From: Odiellus spinosus
Lineage: Eukaryota > Arthropoda > Arachnida > Opiliones > Phalangiidae
DNA: 64,000 bases
NCBI GenBank assembly: GCA_963920705.1
Contig: OY987232.1
Location: 14,571,726-14,635,725, forward strand
Reading direction: 5' to 3'
Within the stretch, counting starts at the first letter, position 1, and each line of letters begins with the position of its first letter. Below the pieces are notes generated by a model. That model had not been told where the DNA came from. It was given only the letters and a program-made list of their open reading frames with translations, and made no database searches. Below are positions 1 through 10,921 of this stretch, one piece after another. The position numbers were made by a program, and so were the translations under genes.

Positions 1-2262
1 GGTATTAACATCAAAATTGATGAAAAATTTAATTTAAATTTGGTTTAAAGGGCAATGGGGAAAATATAATGATTTCGCTGCGGCTCTCGGAGGTATTAAC
101 ATCAAAATTGATGAAAAAATTCATTTTAATTGGGTTTAAAGGGCAATGGGGAAAATATAATGATTTCGCTGCGGCTGTCGGAGGTATTAACATAAAAAAT
201 TATGAAAAAATTAATTTTAATTGGGATTAAAGGGCACTGGTAAAAATGTAGAGATTTGACTGGAATCAAGTGCGGCTGCCGCAGCTATTAACATCAAAAA
301 TTATGAAAAAATTAATTTTAATTGGGATTAAGAGGCACTGGTAAAAATGTAGAGATTTTACTGAATCGAGTGCGGCTCCCCCAGCTATTAACATCAAAAA
401 TAATGTAAAAATTAATTTTAATTGGGATTAAAGGGCAATGTTAAAATGTAGAGATTTGACTGAATCAAGTGCGGCTCCCCCAGCTATTAACATCAAAAAT
501 AATGTAAAAAATTTTTTTAATTGGAATTAAAGGGCAATGGTAAAAATGTAGAGATTTGACTGAATCAGGTGAGGCTGCCCCAGCTATTAACATCAAAAAT
601 TGTGAAATAATTAATTTTAATTGGGTTTAAAGGGCAATGGTAAAAATGTAGAGATCTGACTGAATCAAGTGCGGCTGCCCCAGCTGTTAACATCAAAAAT
701 TGTGAAAAAAATCATTTTAATTGGGTTTAAAGGGCAATGGTAAAAATGTAGAGATCTGGCTGAATCAAGTGCGGCTGCCGCAGCTGTTAACATCAAAAAT
801 TGTGAAAAAATTAATTTTAATTGGGTTTAAAGGGCAATGGTAAAAATTTAGAGATCTGACTGAATCAAGTGAGGTTGCCCCAGCTATTAACATCAAAAAT
901 TATGAAAAAGTTAATTTTAATTGGGATTAAAGGGCAATGGTAAAAATGTAGAGATTTGACTGAATCAAGTGCGGCTGCCCCAGCTATTAACATCAAAAAT
1001 AATGTAAAAATTAATTTTAATTGGGATTAAAGGGCAATGGTAAAAATGTAGAGATTTGACTGAATCAAGTGCGGCTGCCGGAGGTATTACCATCAAAAAT
1101 TATGAAAAAATTAATCTTAATTGGGATTAAAGGGCAATGTTAAAATGTAGGGATTTGACTGAATCAAGTGCGGCTCCCCCAGCTATTAACATCAAAAATA
1201 ATGTAAAAATTAATTTTAATTGGGATTAAAGGGCACTGGTAAAAATGTAGAGATTTGACTGAATCAAGTGCAGCTGCCCCAGCTATTAACATCAAAAATA
1301 ATGTAAAAATTAATTTTAATTGGGATTAAAGGGCAATGTTAAAATGTAGAGATTTGACTGAATCAAGTGCGGCTCCCCCAGCTATTAACATCAAAAATAA
1401 TGTAAAAAATTTTTTTAATTGGAATTAAAGGGCAATGGTAAAAATGTAGAGATTTGACTGAATCAAGTGCGGCTGCCGCAGCTATTAACATCAAAAATAA
1501 TGAAAAAATTAATTTTAATTGGGATTAAAGGGCAATGGTAAAAATGTAGAGATTTGACTGAATCAAGTGCGGCTGCCCCAGCTATTAACATAAAAAATAA
1601 TGAAAAAATTAATTTTAATTGGGATTAAAGGGCAATGGTAAAAATGTAGAGATTTGACTGAATCAAGTGCGGCTGCCCCAGCTATTAACATCAAAAATAA
1701 TGAAAAAATTAATTTTAATTGGGATTAAAGGGCAATGTTAAAATGTAGAGATTTGACTGAATCAAGTGCGGCTGCCGCAGCTATTAACATCAAAAATAAT
1801 GTAAAAACTTATTTTAATTGGAATTAAAGGGCAATGGTAAAAATGTAGAGATTTGACTGAATCAAGTGCGGCTGCCCCAGCTATTAACATCAAAAATAAT
1901 GAAAAAATTAGTTTTAATTGGGATTAAAGGGCAATGTTAAAATGTAGAGATTTGACTGAATCAAGTGCGGCTGCCGCAGCTATTAACATCAAAAATAATG
2001 TAAAAACTTATTTTAATTGGAATTAAAGGGCAATGGTAAAAATGTAGAGATTTGACTGAATCAAGTGCGGCTGCCCCAGCTATTAACATCAAAAATAATG
2101 AAAAAATTAGTTTTAATTGGGATTAAAGGGCAATGGTAAAAATGTAGAGATTTGACTGAATCAAGTGCGGCTGCCGCAGCTATTAACATTTAAAATTATG
2201 AAAAAATTAATTTTAATTGGGTTTAAAGGGCAATGGTAAAAATGTAGAGATTTGACTGAATC
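1..2262. repeat. Satellite array, ~98-100 bp unit, about 23 copies
   Basis: Head-to-tail copies carry the recurring motifs CTATTAACATCAAAAAT, TTAATTTTAATTGGGATTAA, AGGGCAATGGTAAAAATG and GACTGAATCAAGTGCGGCTG. Most units are 98-100 bp. The first two are shorter (~90 bp) and end in a variant with GATTTCGCTGCGGCT. The array starts before the window and stops abruptly near 2262. Units differ mainly by point changes and 1-2 bp indels. There is no coding potential. This is ordinary satellite or long-minisatellite structure. Confidence 0.95.
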
Positions 2263-2326
2263 ACTTTTTAAAGGGCTAGTCTTTTAATATAGAAGTTAAC
2301 ACTTTCGTGTTAGACTGAAGTGACAG

Positions 2327-3798
2327 ATATTATATCAAAAATGTCTTTGCGAACAAAGACCCAGAAGGACATGTTATGGCCTTGAACGTCTGAAGTGACA
2401 GATATTTAATTTTCTTTTAAAACATTAAATTTAAATACAATTAAATTTTCTTTTAAAACATGAAATTTAAATACAATTAGATTTTCTTTTAAAACGAAAT
2501 TTAAATATAATCACAATCTGGCACGATTTAGAGTTTCAAATTTCAATACAACTGATTTTATTCACTCGGAAATATTTAAGAAAAACATAACAGACGATTT
2601 TCTCCCATTGACGCTTAACATTAAATTTCGCTTGATTATTTTTCAGGGATTACGTGTCAAACAAAAGGAAACTTTTCGTTCGATAGAAAAATATACTTAA
2701 TTTAGCTTTGGCTTTAGGCTAGACTCAAAGTTCTATGATCTGATCTCATACCTTAATTGGATAATGTTTTCTATGGATAATGCTTTATTATAACTCTTCG
2801 ACTTTAGTCGAGGCAATTCGTTCATGTTAGCTTATGAATGCTTATCAAGGAATTTAAAGGGAAAAAAATTCCCCATATTTTAATTTTTAATCTAGGTTGC
2901 AAACGAACAAACCTAATCCATGGATAATGTTTTATTACAACTCCTCGACTTTAGTCGAGGCAATTCGTTCATGTTAGCTTACGGATGCTTATACAAGGAA
3001 TTTAAAGGGAATAAAAATTCCCCATATTTTAATTTTTAATTTGGATTGCAAACGAACAAACCTAATCCATGGATAATGTTTTTTTTATAACTCCTAATAA
3101 CTAATTGGTGGTCCCTTATGGAAATCATCATTTTAATTGTACGGTTTTAATGAAAAGAAAAATGAAAGTATTATAATTTATTTAAAAACCTTATCCGCTC
3201 TAAAATTCGTCGCTTTGAAATTCTGTTCCCTCGCGCGCGCAATATAGCTTTGAAAGTACAAATTGTTATGGTTTGCGTCGTCTGCTAAGTTAGAAAAGAA
3301 GGTGACTTTAAACGGGCTTTCAAAAACACATTTCCCTTTATCATATACCCATTCCAATAAACCGGGAGTATTTTTAACGATCCGTTCAATTGCGAGTCGT
3401 GGAAATTCGGGTTAAACTAAGAAAACATAAAGTGGACTCGCGTTATACTGAAAAATAACAGTTCAATACACGTTTTCCCTGAAAAATAATCAAGCGAAAT
3501 TTAATGTTAAGCGTCAATGGGAGAAAATCGTCTGTTATGTTTTTCTTAAATATTTCCGAGTGAATAAAATCAGTTGTATTGAAATTTGAAACTCTAAATC
3601 GTGCCAGATTGTGATTATATTTAAATTTCGTTTTAAAAGAAAATCTAATTGTATTTAAATTTCATGTTTTAAAAGAAAATTTAATTGTATTTAAATTTAA
3701 TGTTTTAAAAGAAAATTAAATATCTGTCACTTCAGACGTTCAAGGCCATAACATGTCCTTCTGGGTCTTTGTTCGCAAAGACATTTTTGATATAATAT
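2327..3798. repeat. Large foldback element with ~325-bp inverted arms
   Basis: The left arm (about 2327-2650) and right arm (about 3476-3798) are near-perfect reverse complements. Matching landmarks are TCTTTGCGAACAAAGACC, TGTCACTTCAGACGTTCAAG and CAGACGATTTTCTCCCATTG. The ~825-bp loop holds two full and one partial ~148-150-bp direct repeats (starting near 2772, 2920 and 3069), each with CTCGACTTTAGTCGAGGC. No transposase is visible. An open frame across 3740-3991 on the minus strand is only arm plus family H sequence. The element abuts the satellite on one side and the relic GMC promoter on the other. Confidence 0.85.
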
Positions 3799-4500
3799 AT
3801 AACCTGAATATTCGCAGATAATATCTATAAAAATTCACATCGAGGGATAATAGGTATTTATATAAAAGCAAGAATCCGTTCAGGTTCCATAAGAATATGG
3901 GAGGGCCGCGATTCAATAACCATCCTCCCAAACTTTGTAGCAAAAGTTCGTCTGCTTCGAATCGATTTTTCAAGTAAATCGCTCCTGACATCTATTATTA
4001 ACCCGCGCCACTAACGACCTTGACGTAATATTTTGGGTAATAAAAATGGAGCCGACCGAAAAAAAGATCTAAGCGTACAAATGTTGCGAAAATTGCGGAC
4101 GAACTTTTGTTACAAAGTTTGGGAGGATGGTACCAGAGGCTAAAGCTATGCTCCCATATTATTATGGAACCTGAATGGATTCTTGATAAAAGGGAGTCCT
4201 TTTTCGTAAGTTGAGCGTCGACGTCACCTGTGACGTTTCTTGTACAGAAACATGGCGCCCGCAGTCAGAATGACAAAATTCTTAAGATATCTAGTTTTAC
4301 TCTCAAGCTTAACGGCTGTTTTCTCCGTGCCTGCGTTCTTTTTACATCCGGAACTCTAGGGGATGAGTGACGACTGCAGTGACGCGTCCGCTAAACTAAC
4401 AAGTTGATCAAGCCCAACTGAGCTTTTTATATATTTACCTATTCCTTATTCTCAAGGTTTATTGATCAACGTATCTTGACGTTTTAAGGCGGTAGTAAAG
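3793..4500 (-). promoter_or_regulatory. Relic upstream region of a third GMC gene copy
   Basis: The blocks TATTCGCAGATA and TATCTATAAAAATTCACATC (about 3805-3845), and the downstream block with AAGGTTTATTGAT and ATCTTGACGTTTTAAGGCGG (about 4455-4492), match the regions just upstream of exon 1 of GMC copy 1 (about 10325-10440). The first part also matches GMC copy 2 (about 14755-14825). Here the block is split by a family H insertion (3869-4185). Exon 1 would be expected to the left, but that DNA is replaced by the foldback arm. I infer a promoter or leader left over from a lost paralogue. Coding sequence is not seen. Confidence 0.55.
3869..4185. mobile_element. Family H MITE copy 1 (317 bp)
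   Basis: The ends are CAAGAATCCGTTCAGGTTCC and its reverse complement GGAACCTGAATGGATTCTTG. Imperfect inverted arms run inward. It is flanked by an exact 7-bp duplication ATAAAAG (3862-3868 and 4186-4192). It lies inside the relic GMC upstream block. No protein is encoded. Confidence 0.88.
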
Positions 4501-4690
4501 GGTTATTTAGTACAATGAAAAAACACGAGATGACACTGATTTTCATAATAGGGGACTCAGTTTTTATGTGGGTAAGTTTCGTTTGGGAATGATTGATTTC
4601 TGTCTATTGAACTCTCTCTCATCTCCTTGCCCAATATCTCGCCTCTCGCGGAAGCGGGTGGACACGCTGTAGGCCAGACTGTGACGGTCT
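4484..4690. mobile_element. Family B (TTAA MITE) fragment
   Basis: It begins at TTAAGGCGGTAGTAAAGGG and continues through ATGAAAAAACACGAGATG and the inner motif GACACGCTGTAGGCCAGAC. The other end is missing. It shares its left junction (ATCTTGACGTTTTAAGG) with the copy at 10424, so the insertion is older than the GMC duplication. Confidence 0.75.
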
Positions 4691-4996
4691 ATTGGGGTAG
4701 TGTTCGTACGGGGTCAAAATAATTTCGGGGTTTAGATCGGGGTGGGTCTAACAACGCGAAAAACAGGTTAGAAAAATATCCTAATTTTACTGTTAGTCTG
4801 ACACCTCAAAATCCACGTTCTTTATATGGGCGCCGTTTGTTTTAGTCATATACACCTATTAATTTATTTACACCCAATTTATTACCCTTTATTGAAATTC
4901 AAGCCGCGTTATTCGTTTTAGAAGAGTTTCTTCGTAAAAATTGATTTTAATTAATTTCAATACACAATGCAGTACAGTTTAATTTAATGAATTATT
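4691..4996. other. Spacer downstream of GMC copy 1
   Basis: AT-rich sequence after the family B fragment. No coding region or clear repeat is seen. It should contain the 3' untranslated region of the minus-strand GMC gene that stops at 4997. Confidence 0.4.
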
Positions 4997-7900
4997 CTAA
5001 TAGGTATTGGCAGAATAAGAATTATTAATTTCGTAAGTTTCTTTTATCATGTCGGCCGCTTTTTCGGCGATCATTATAATCGCGGCGTTTATATTTCCCG
5101 ATATAATCCTAGGCATGATCGAAGCATCCACTATCCTTAATCCAGAAATTCCTTTCACTCTGTTAAAAAAAGTTTAATACCTCTTATCAAGAATCCATTC
5201 AGGTTCCATAAGAATATGGCAGCATAGCTTTAGCCTCTGGTACCATCCTCCCAAACTGTGTACGCTTAGATCTTTTTTCGGTCGGCTCCATTTTTATTAC
5301 CCGAAATAGTATGTCAAGGTCGTTGGTGGCGCGGGTTAATAATAGATGTCAGGAGCGATTTACTTGAAAAATCGATTCGAAGCGGACGAACTTTTGCTAC
5401 AAAGTTTGGGAGGATGGTTATTGAATCGCGGCCCTCCCATATTCTTGTGGAACCTGAATGGATTCTTGCTGTGCTAAAGGGTGAAACTGGTGCTTATGGA
5501 ACATAATAATTTTTTTTCTGTGACATCTATGACGTATCTTTATATATTTTGAATCGTAAAAATAGATCTTTTTGAAAATGCTTCTCAATTTCCATTTTGA
5601 GCCTTATTATAATATCATACCTTAGATTAGAGTCTACAACAGTTGTTGGGTCATTTGTCCTTCCCATTTTACAAGTACAACTAGCGTGGTAAAGAGAAAC
5701 AGTGAGGAGTCTAGCTACGCATTCAAAGTAAGCGTCCGAAGCTAACGTGAAATTTTCGCAACCGGGCACTGGACCAATCAGTTTCGGTTGCAGTGCCTTT
5801 AAGGCCTCGGTATTCAGCACCGTTTCATTGGCTTTTTTAATTGCTACAATCAACAAATAATTATTGAATTAGTTTCTTGAATGGATATCCCCTTATACTT
5901 ACCATAAAGCATCACTTTGATGTCTTGGGGATCTGATAAATAATTCATTCGAATAACTGGTGGATCAGTTGGTATTTTCGACCTTAACGTCACGTTTCCT
6001 CTGGATTTAGGGTGCAAAATTGTGGGCAATATAAGTAGCGTTTTCGTTTCGAAGAAACCATTATAGAAAGTTTGAATCTGCAATATTTAAATTTAAATAT
6101 TTATGAATTAGTATGAAAAGACGGATTGTAAATTCTTTAATTGAATCGTGAAAATGTAGAGGCTTATATAGCCTTGTGGGTAGTTTGAACAAACTTCAAA
6201 TGAACGACCAGTGGGTTCGTTTGAACGAATTTCCAATGAACACGACCTAGAAAACCTTAAAATCTGGGAATTTGGATATTTATCCAAAACCAAAAGGTCA
6301 GGTAATTTGGAAATTGAACCCAAAAGGTTTGTGAATTTGGAAAAGTTAAATAAATTCACTTTTTCAGTAAATGCGGCCTGAGGTGTTATAGTAGATATTA
6401 TAACATATTGTACGTCATTGTAGTCCCCTTCAACTGGTTCGTATTGGGATTTTAGCCAGCCCATGACTTCTACTAGGGCCGGATTCGATAGTAAACCCAT
6501 TAAAGTTTGAGGGAAATCAAAATCGGATATTGATGTGATTCTCAGCAACTCTGTGCGTGTTGGCACTCGCTCGGCAGTTATAGAATAAAAAACACCGTTC
6601 GTAGTCACATGATCCTGAAGATTTTGACCAACTGGCAAGTCCAACAACAAATCAATCTAAACAAAGAAATTTGTTAACATTGTAATTGGGGTACGATTAT
6701 TTTCTCTTAATGATATTGATTTTTAATTTTTATCAAACGGTTAACTTTTATTTAAACGCCTAGCCCTAGGTGCTGCCCACCCTTGTCCAGATTTGTACAG
6801 AGTTAGCCCCTCCCCTTGCGAGTCAAATCCCCTTATAAGTGTGAATAGCCAGATACAACAGATGTTGGTCAGTTTTGATTTTTAATTAATGGATTTTCGG
6901 TCGAATGTGTTTCTATTCAATGGTATCTTTTACCTTGCTCAGATTATAATAATCTACGTAATATCTGTGTAGATATCAGTTCTAATTTATAATATTGTTT
7001 TCGTGGATACTATTAAATTCATACTTCCATGTCTTTCAAGTGTTGGCTTGGTCCAATTCCCGATAGCATCAAAATCTGTGGTGTCTTTATGGCACCCGCG
7101 CAAAGAATCACTTCCTTATTGGCTGCCACGTGGTAAGTTTCATTCCCTTGACCGTTATCTTTGATGTAAAACACGCCTTTCGCCTTTGACCCTTGAATAT
7201 CAATCTAAAATCAGAGTATATAAAATATATAACCCTCTTTGGTAATTTACCCATTGAGTACCGCATTAGGTACTTTATTGTTTATCAAAAACAGATGAAA
7301 TATTGTGTTCTCACCTTGGTCACGTAAGCACCGGTAATGATTTGAAGGTTTTTCCTCTTGTTGTATATTGGTTGCAAATACGCCTTTTCCGTGCTGCATC
7401 TGTAGCCGTCCCTTATCGTGGCCTGAGTTGCTCCGAAACCTGGGTTCATATTGAAACTTTCAATTTATTATCCAATTACATGAGTAAAGTGCAAATAGGA
7501 TTTTACCTGTTTGACTCTTCCCATTGTAGTCTACGTTTTCGTAGCCTTGTTCCATTATCGCGTTGATATAGGTATTAAGAACTTCAGTCATGAAACTGTT
7601 GTTGGACACTGTCAATGGCCCACTATGACCATGGTAATCTTTCAAAGCAAAAAAGTAACATCAAAAGTCCATCACGTTATTCCATAGAAGTAAACAACTT
7701 CCCATAGCTTAATACTATCAGCAAAGGTCAGTTTTACGTCGTAGCCCATTTCTTAAAAATAGGTAAAAAATTCATCACCCCTGTCTGGCACGAGTTATTT
7801 GGACTCATCCACGATATTTTCAGTCTGAAGAGAATAGAGGGATGGAATTTAGGCGGGTCGCGCTTGGCTATATTGTGTTCCCCCCAACTCCGGAGTTTCT

Positions 7901-10127
7901 CCAAAGAGTGGCGCTTTAAATTTCACTTGGACCGCTAGTGTCTCGAATCAGAATCTATCGGTACATTTACCTGAACCTTTGCTGATAGGATTATGCTACG
8001 GGGCGTTATTGACGAAAACACTTTCATTGTGTGTGTGTGTGGGAAGGGGATGGGGAACATGTAGAAAGAAATAAACAATTTTAAGTTTAATTTTACTCTA
8101 GTTACGATAAGAAATGTATATTATAACGGTGTTTTACGCGTAAACTCGAAGATGTCGCCACAATAGAGCCTATTATCCGAGACCGCTTACCGTCTGACCT
8201 ACAGCGTGTCCACCCACCACGAGAGGCGGGATGCTTAGGAAAGAGGTTAGAGAGAGTTTAGTAGACCGGGAAATAAAACATTCCCGAACAATGCTCACCC
8301 CCAGAAAAACTGCGACCTCTATTATTAAAATCAGTGCCATCTCGTGTCTTTTCATCGTACTAAATAACCATTTACTACCGCCTTAAAACGATTCCGAGCT
8401 ATTTAAATATCGGTTAGATTTTATCGGTTTATACCAATTGTGAAAAATTGTGCACAATACCTTCATCAATAATTCTGTTTTGGATAGTCAGGTTTTCGGC
8501 TTTCTTGAAATATGGTAGAACTTGGTCGTAACCCCAACCTTCGGCACCATCTTTTTCCCACAAATCGTAGTCGATTCTGTTTCCTCTGACGTACAGCATG
8601 TTGTTAATCTGACTGGAACCTCCGAGAACTCGGCCCATCTGATATGGGCATCTCTATATAAATTCAATAAATATATTTATGTGAGAACTTGTATTTCCCT
8701 TTCTAAATAGGATCATTTACTAGTAAAGAGAAGTCTAAATTTTATTTGTATGCGGGTTTTATGGTATTTTTTGGATACGGAGACTCAAAGATAAAAACCA
8801 ATTAACCTTGTCAGTAGAACCCCTGCAAGCCTGCTCTTGGGGTTCCATGGTGTAATTCCAATTAATTGAAGTACCACTTGCGTATTTCGCAAGCAGGAGT
8901 GGAATTTCTGAATCTCTGGGAGGTTTTTCCCCAGCTTCAAGAAGCAGAACTTGAAAGCTTTCGTTTTCGCTTAATCGGTTTGCTAGAGTAGCTCCACCTG
9001 ACCCAGCGCCAACTAAAAATAATTATTGAAATTCAGCAGTGAAGGCTTTAAATCTTACCGTCTGTCATTTTATTAAATAAAAGTTAACAACGCCCCGTAG
9101 CTTAATACTATAAGAAAATGACCAGGTAGACGAACTAGCCCATCATTTAAAACTAGTCAAAAAAGTCTGCCTCGAGCTAGGAGGATATAGGGGTGAAGGT
9201 GAGTTTGACTGCCTATTCTTAGATATCAAGTTTCGAGAGCAGGGAGAGACGCTCACGCCCATCTATTTCCCTTGGCTATGCGCATCACGTGATCACGAAT
9301 TCTCAACTCTTGCCAATAGACGGCGAGTTGCCGACCTGCGCCAAACTAGTTGCGCGTAAACGTACCACCAGAACGAGGGGAAAGCGGTTTCAATGCTAAA
9401 ACAGGCAGTCCAACTCTCCTTCTTCCCTATATCTTCTTAGCCTCAAGTGATTTTGACTCTCATTCAATATTTTGAGTCGGGAGAGATTGATGGAATTTAG
9501 GCGGGCCGCGCACGGGTATATTGTCTTCCCTCCTAACTCCAGAACTTCTTCAAAGAGTGGCGCTTCCGATTTCATTATTTGCACCGTCTGCGGCCGCTAG
9601 AGTGTCTCGAATCAGAATCTGCAGGACCTTTTCTGATAGTATTAAGCTACGGGGCGTTGTTTACTTCTATGAAATAAAGTGATAGACTTTTGATCATACC
9701 AAGAATCCATTCAGGTTCCATAAGAATATGGGAGCATAGCTTTAGCCTCTGGTACCATCCTCCCAAACTTTGTAACAAAAGTTCGTCCGCAATTTTCTCA
9801 ACATTTGTACGCTTAGATCTTTTTTCGTTCGGCTCCATTTTTATTACCCAAAATATTGTGTCAAAGTCGTTAGTGACGCGGGTTAATAATAGATTTCAGG
9901 AGCGATTTACTTGAAAAATCGATTCGAAGCGAACGAACTTTTGCTACAAAGTTTGGGAGGATGGTTATTGAATCGCGGCCCTCTCATATTCTTATGGAAC
10001 CTGAATGGATTCTTGATCATACTTGACTAGAAAACGTACCAATTATGAAGTCGTAGTTCGCTCCATCGATAGTTTTTACCGCAATTAACAATATCGGCGA
10101 CAAAAATAACAGAACATTCAAAATCAT
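4997..10127 (-). CDS. GMC oxidoreductase (glucose dehydrogenase-like), tandem copy 1
   Basis: FAD-dependent glucose-methanol-choline oxidoreductase, probably secreted. Exons 5'-3' on the minus strand: 10127-10040, 9012-8807, 8653-8461, 7638-7507, 7439-7315, 7204-7025, 6656-6360, 6077-5903, 5843-5621 and 5159-4997. All phases join to give 593 residues, the usual family length. A hydrophobic signal peptide covers residues 1-23. The dinucleotide-binding motif GAGSGG is at 31-36. GMC signature 1 (GGSSQINNM) starts near 109. Signature 2 ([16 protein letters not shown]) is at 285-300. The catalytic His in [10 protein letters not shown] is near 518, and the partner Asn in SGNINAA near 564. Family H, B and C elements sit only in introns, so the frame is intact. 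The substrate is unknown: this family includes glucose dehydrogenases, ecdysone oxidases and salicyl alcohol oxidases. The class is sure, the specificity is not. Confidence 0.93.
5188..5468. mobile_element. Family H MITE copy 2, in the last intron of GMC copy 1
   Basis: It runs from CAAGAATCCATTCAGGTTCC to GAACCTGAATGGATTCTTG, 281 bp, with a shorter interior than copies 1 and 3. No matching flank duplication is visible. The equivalent intron of GMC copy 2 lacks it, so it inserted after the gene duplication. Confidence 0.82.
7655..8015. mobile_element. Family C MITE-like element in intron 3 of GMC copy 1
   Basis: The left end carries CATAGCTTAATACTATCAGC, and the right end carries its inverted form ending in CTACGGGGCGTT. 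Inside is the AGAGTGGCGCTT and CTCGAATCAGAATCT block shared with copies near 9058-9692 and 59058. Intron 3 of GMC copy 2 keeps only the left end (13632-13712), so the insertion predates the gene duplication and was later trimmed there. Confidence 0.65.
8078..8386. mobile_element. Family B half-element
   Basis: It spans from AGTTACGATAAGAAATGTAT through GATGTCGCCACAATAGAGCC to the terminus CTACCGCCTTAA (TTAA at 8383-8386). It is in intron 3 of GMC copy 1. A (GT)n run at about 8024-8045 lies just outside. Confidence 0.75.
9058..9692. mobile_element. Family C MITE-like element, longest copy, intron 1 of GMC copy 1
   Basis: Inverted ends carry AACGCCCCGTAGCTTAATAC (from about 9082) and its reverse complement (to about 9660). 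They extend outward into arms containing the reverse complement of AGTGATAGACTTTTG. The interior is non-coding. Family H copy 3 follows immediately. Confidence 0.72.
9700..10015. mobile_element. Family H MITE copy 3 (316 bp)
   Basis: The termini are CAAGAATCCATTCAGGTTCC and GGAACCTGAATGGATTCTTG. An exact 7-bp duplication ATCATAC flanks it (9693-9699 and 10016-10022). It lies in intron 1 of GMC copy 1, 25 bp from the exon 1 donor. Confidence 0.9.
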
Positions 10128-10423
10128 AATTATGAGGATATGCGCGGCTTATCATTAAGCGAAGGAATAAAATTGAATCATTTTTCGTGGGCGGGTTTAT
10201 TCGCATGTACATGTATATAAGTGTAATAGTAGCCCGAAGGCTGCTCTGTGAATTTGTGTTTTTATTGACGAATTTCTACTGGCCTACTCTACATACGATA
10301 ATAACCTACATTATATATAATCTGACTATTCGCAGATATCAATAAGAACTGACAATAAGGAATAATTCCTAATTCACAAGGTTTATTGATTCGTCAAGAG
10401 TTATTCCAAAACATCTTGACGTT

Positions 10424-10850
10424 TTAAGGCGGTATTAAAGGGTTGAAAAAATATAATAATATAGGTCTCAGTTCTTTTTGGGGATAAGGATTGTTTGGGA
10501 ATGATTTATTTCCCAGTCTACTGAATTCTCTCTTACCTTTTTTCCCCAGTTTTCAACGGGTGGTCACGCTGTAGGCCAGACGGTGACGGTGTATTGGGGT
10601 GACATCCTCGAGTTTACGCGTAAAACACCGTTATACATTTCTTATCATAAATGTATGTTATAGCGGTGTTTTACGCGTAAACTCGAAGATGTCGCCACAA
10701 TAGAGCCTATTATCCGAGATCCGTCACTGTCTGGCCTACATCATGCCCACCCATTGTGAGATACTGGGGAAAGAGGTAAGAGAGAGTTCAGTAGACTGGG
10801 AAATAAAAGTCCCAAACAATTCTTATACCCAGAAAAAGTTAGAAAAACAA
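10424..10850. mobile_element. Two inverted family B halves between the GMC genes
   Basis: A left half starting TTAAGGCGGTATTAAAGGG (TTAA at 10424-10427) meets an inverted half at about 10605-10685. The centre is a near-perfect hairpin around CGCGTAAAACACCGTTATA. The second half runs out through GTCTGGCCTAC and TTCAGTAGACTGGG. It looks like a rearranged double insertion. Confidence 0.7.
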
Positions 10851-10921
10851 ACCCCGATTATGGAAATATTTTTAATTAATTTCAATACACAATGCAGTAC
10901 AGTTTAATTTAATGAATTATT

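Noticed and set aside
1-2262. CRISPR-like repeat and spacer pattern
   Set aside because: The whole unit is repeated without unique spacers, and the genome is eukaryotic. It is satellite DNA.
7315-7450. GMC exon 5 acceptor at TTGAAAG giving [11 protein letters not shown]
   Set aside because: That acceptor breaks the phase with exon 4. The AG at the end of CCCAG restores the frame ([13 protein letters not shown]), so the gene is not frameshifted.
8024-8045. GT dinucleotide run
   Set aside because: An ordinary short microsatellite inside an intron. Not worth a separate claim.
8173-8355. Signal-peptide-like frame [19 protein letters not shown]
   Set aside because: It is family B sequence, found again at 4515, 17060, 18485 and elsewhere with frame breaks. 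Not the GMC signal peptide, which is in exon 1 at 10040-10127.
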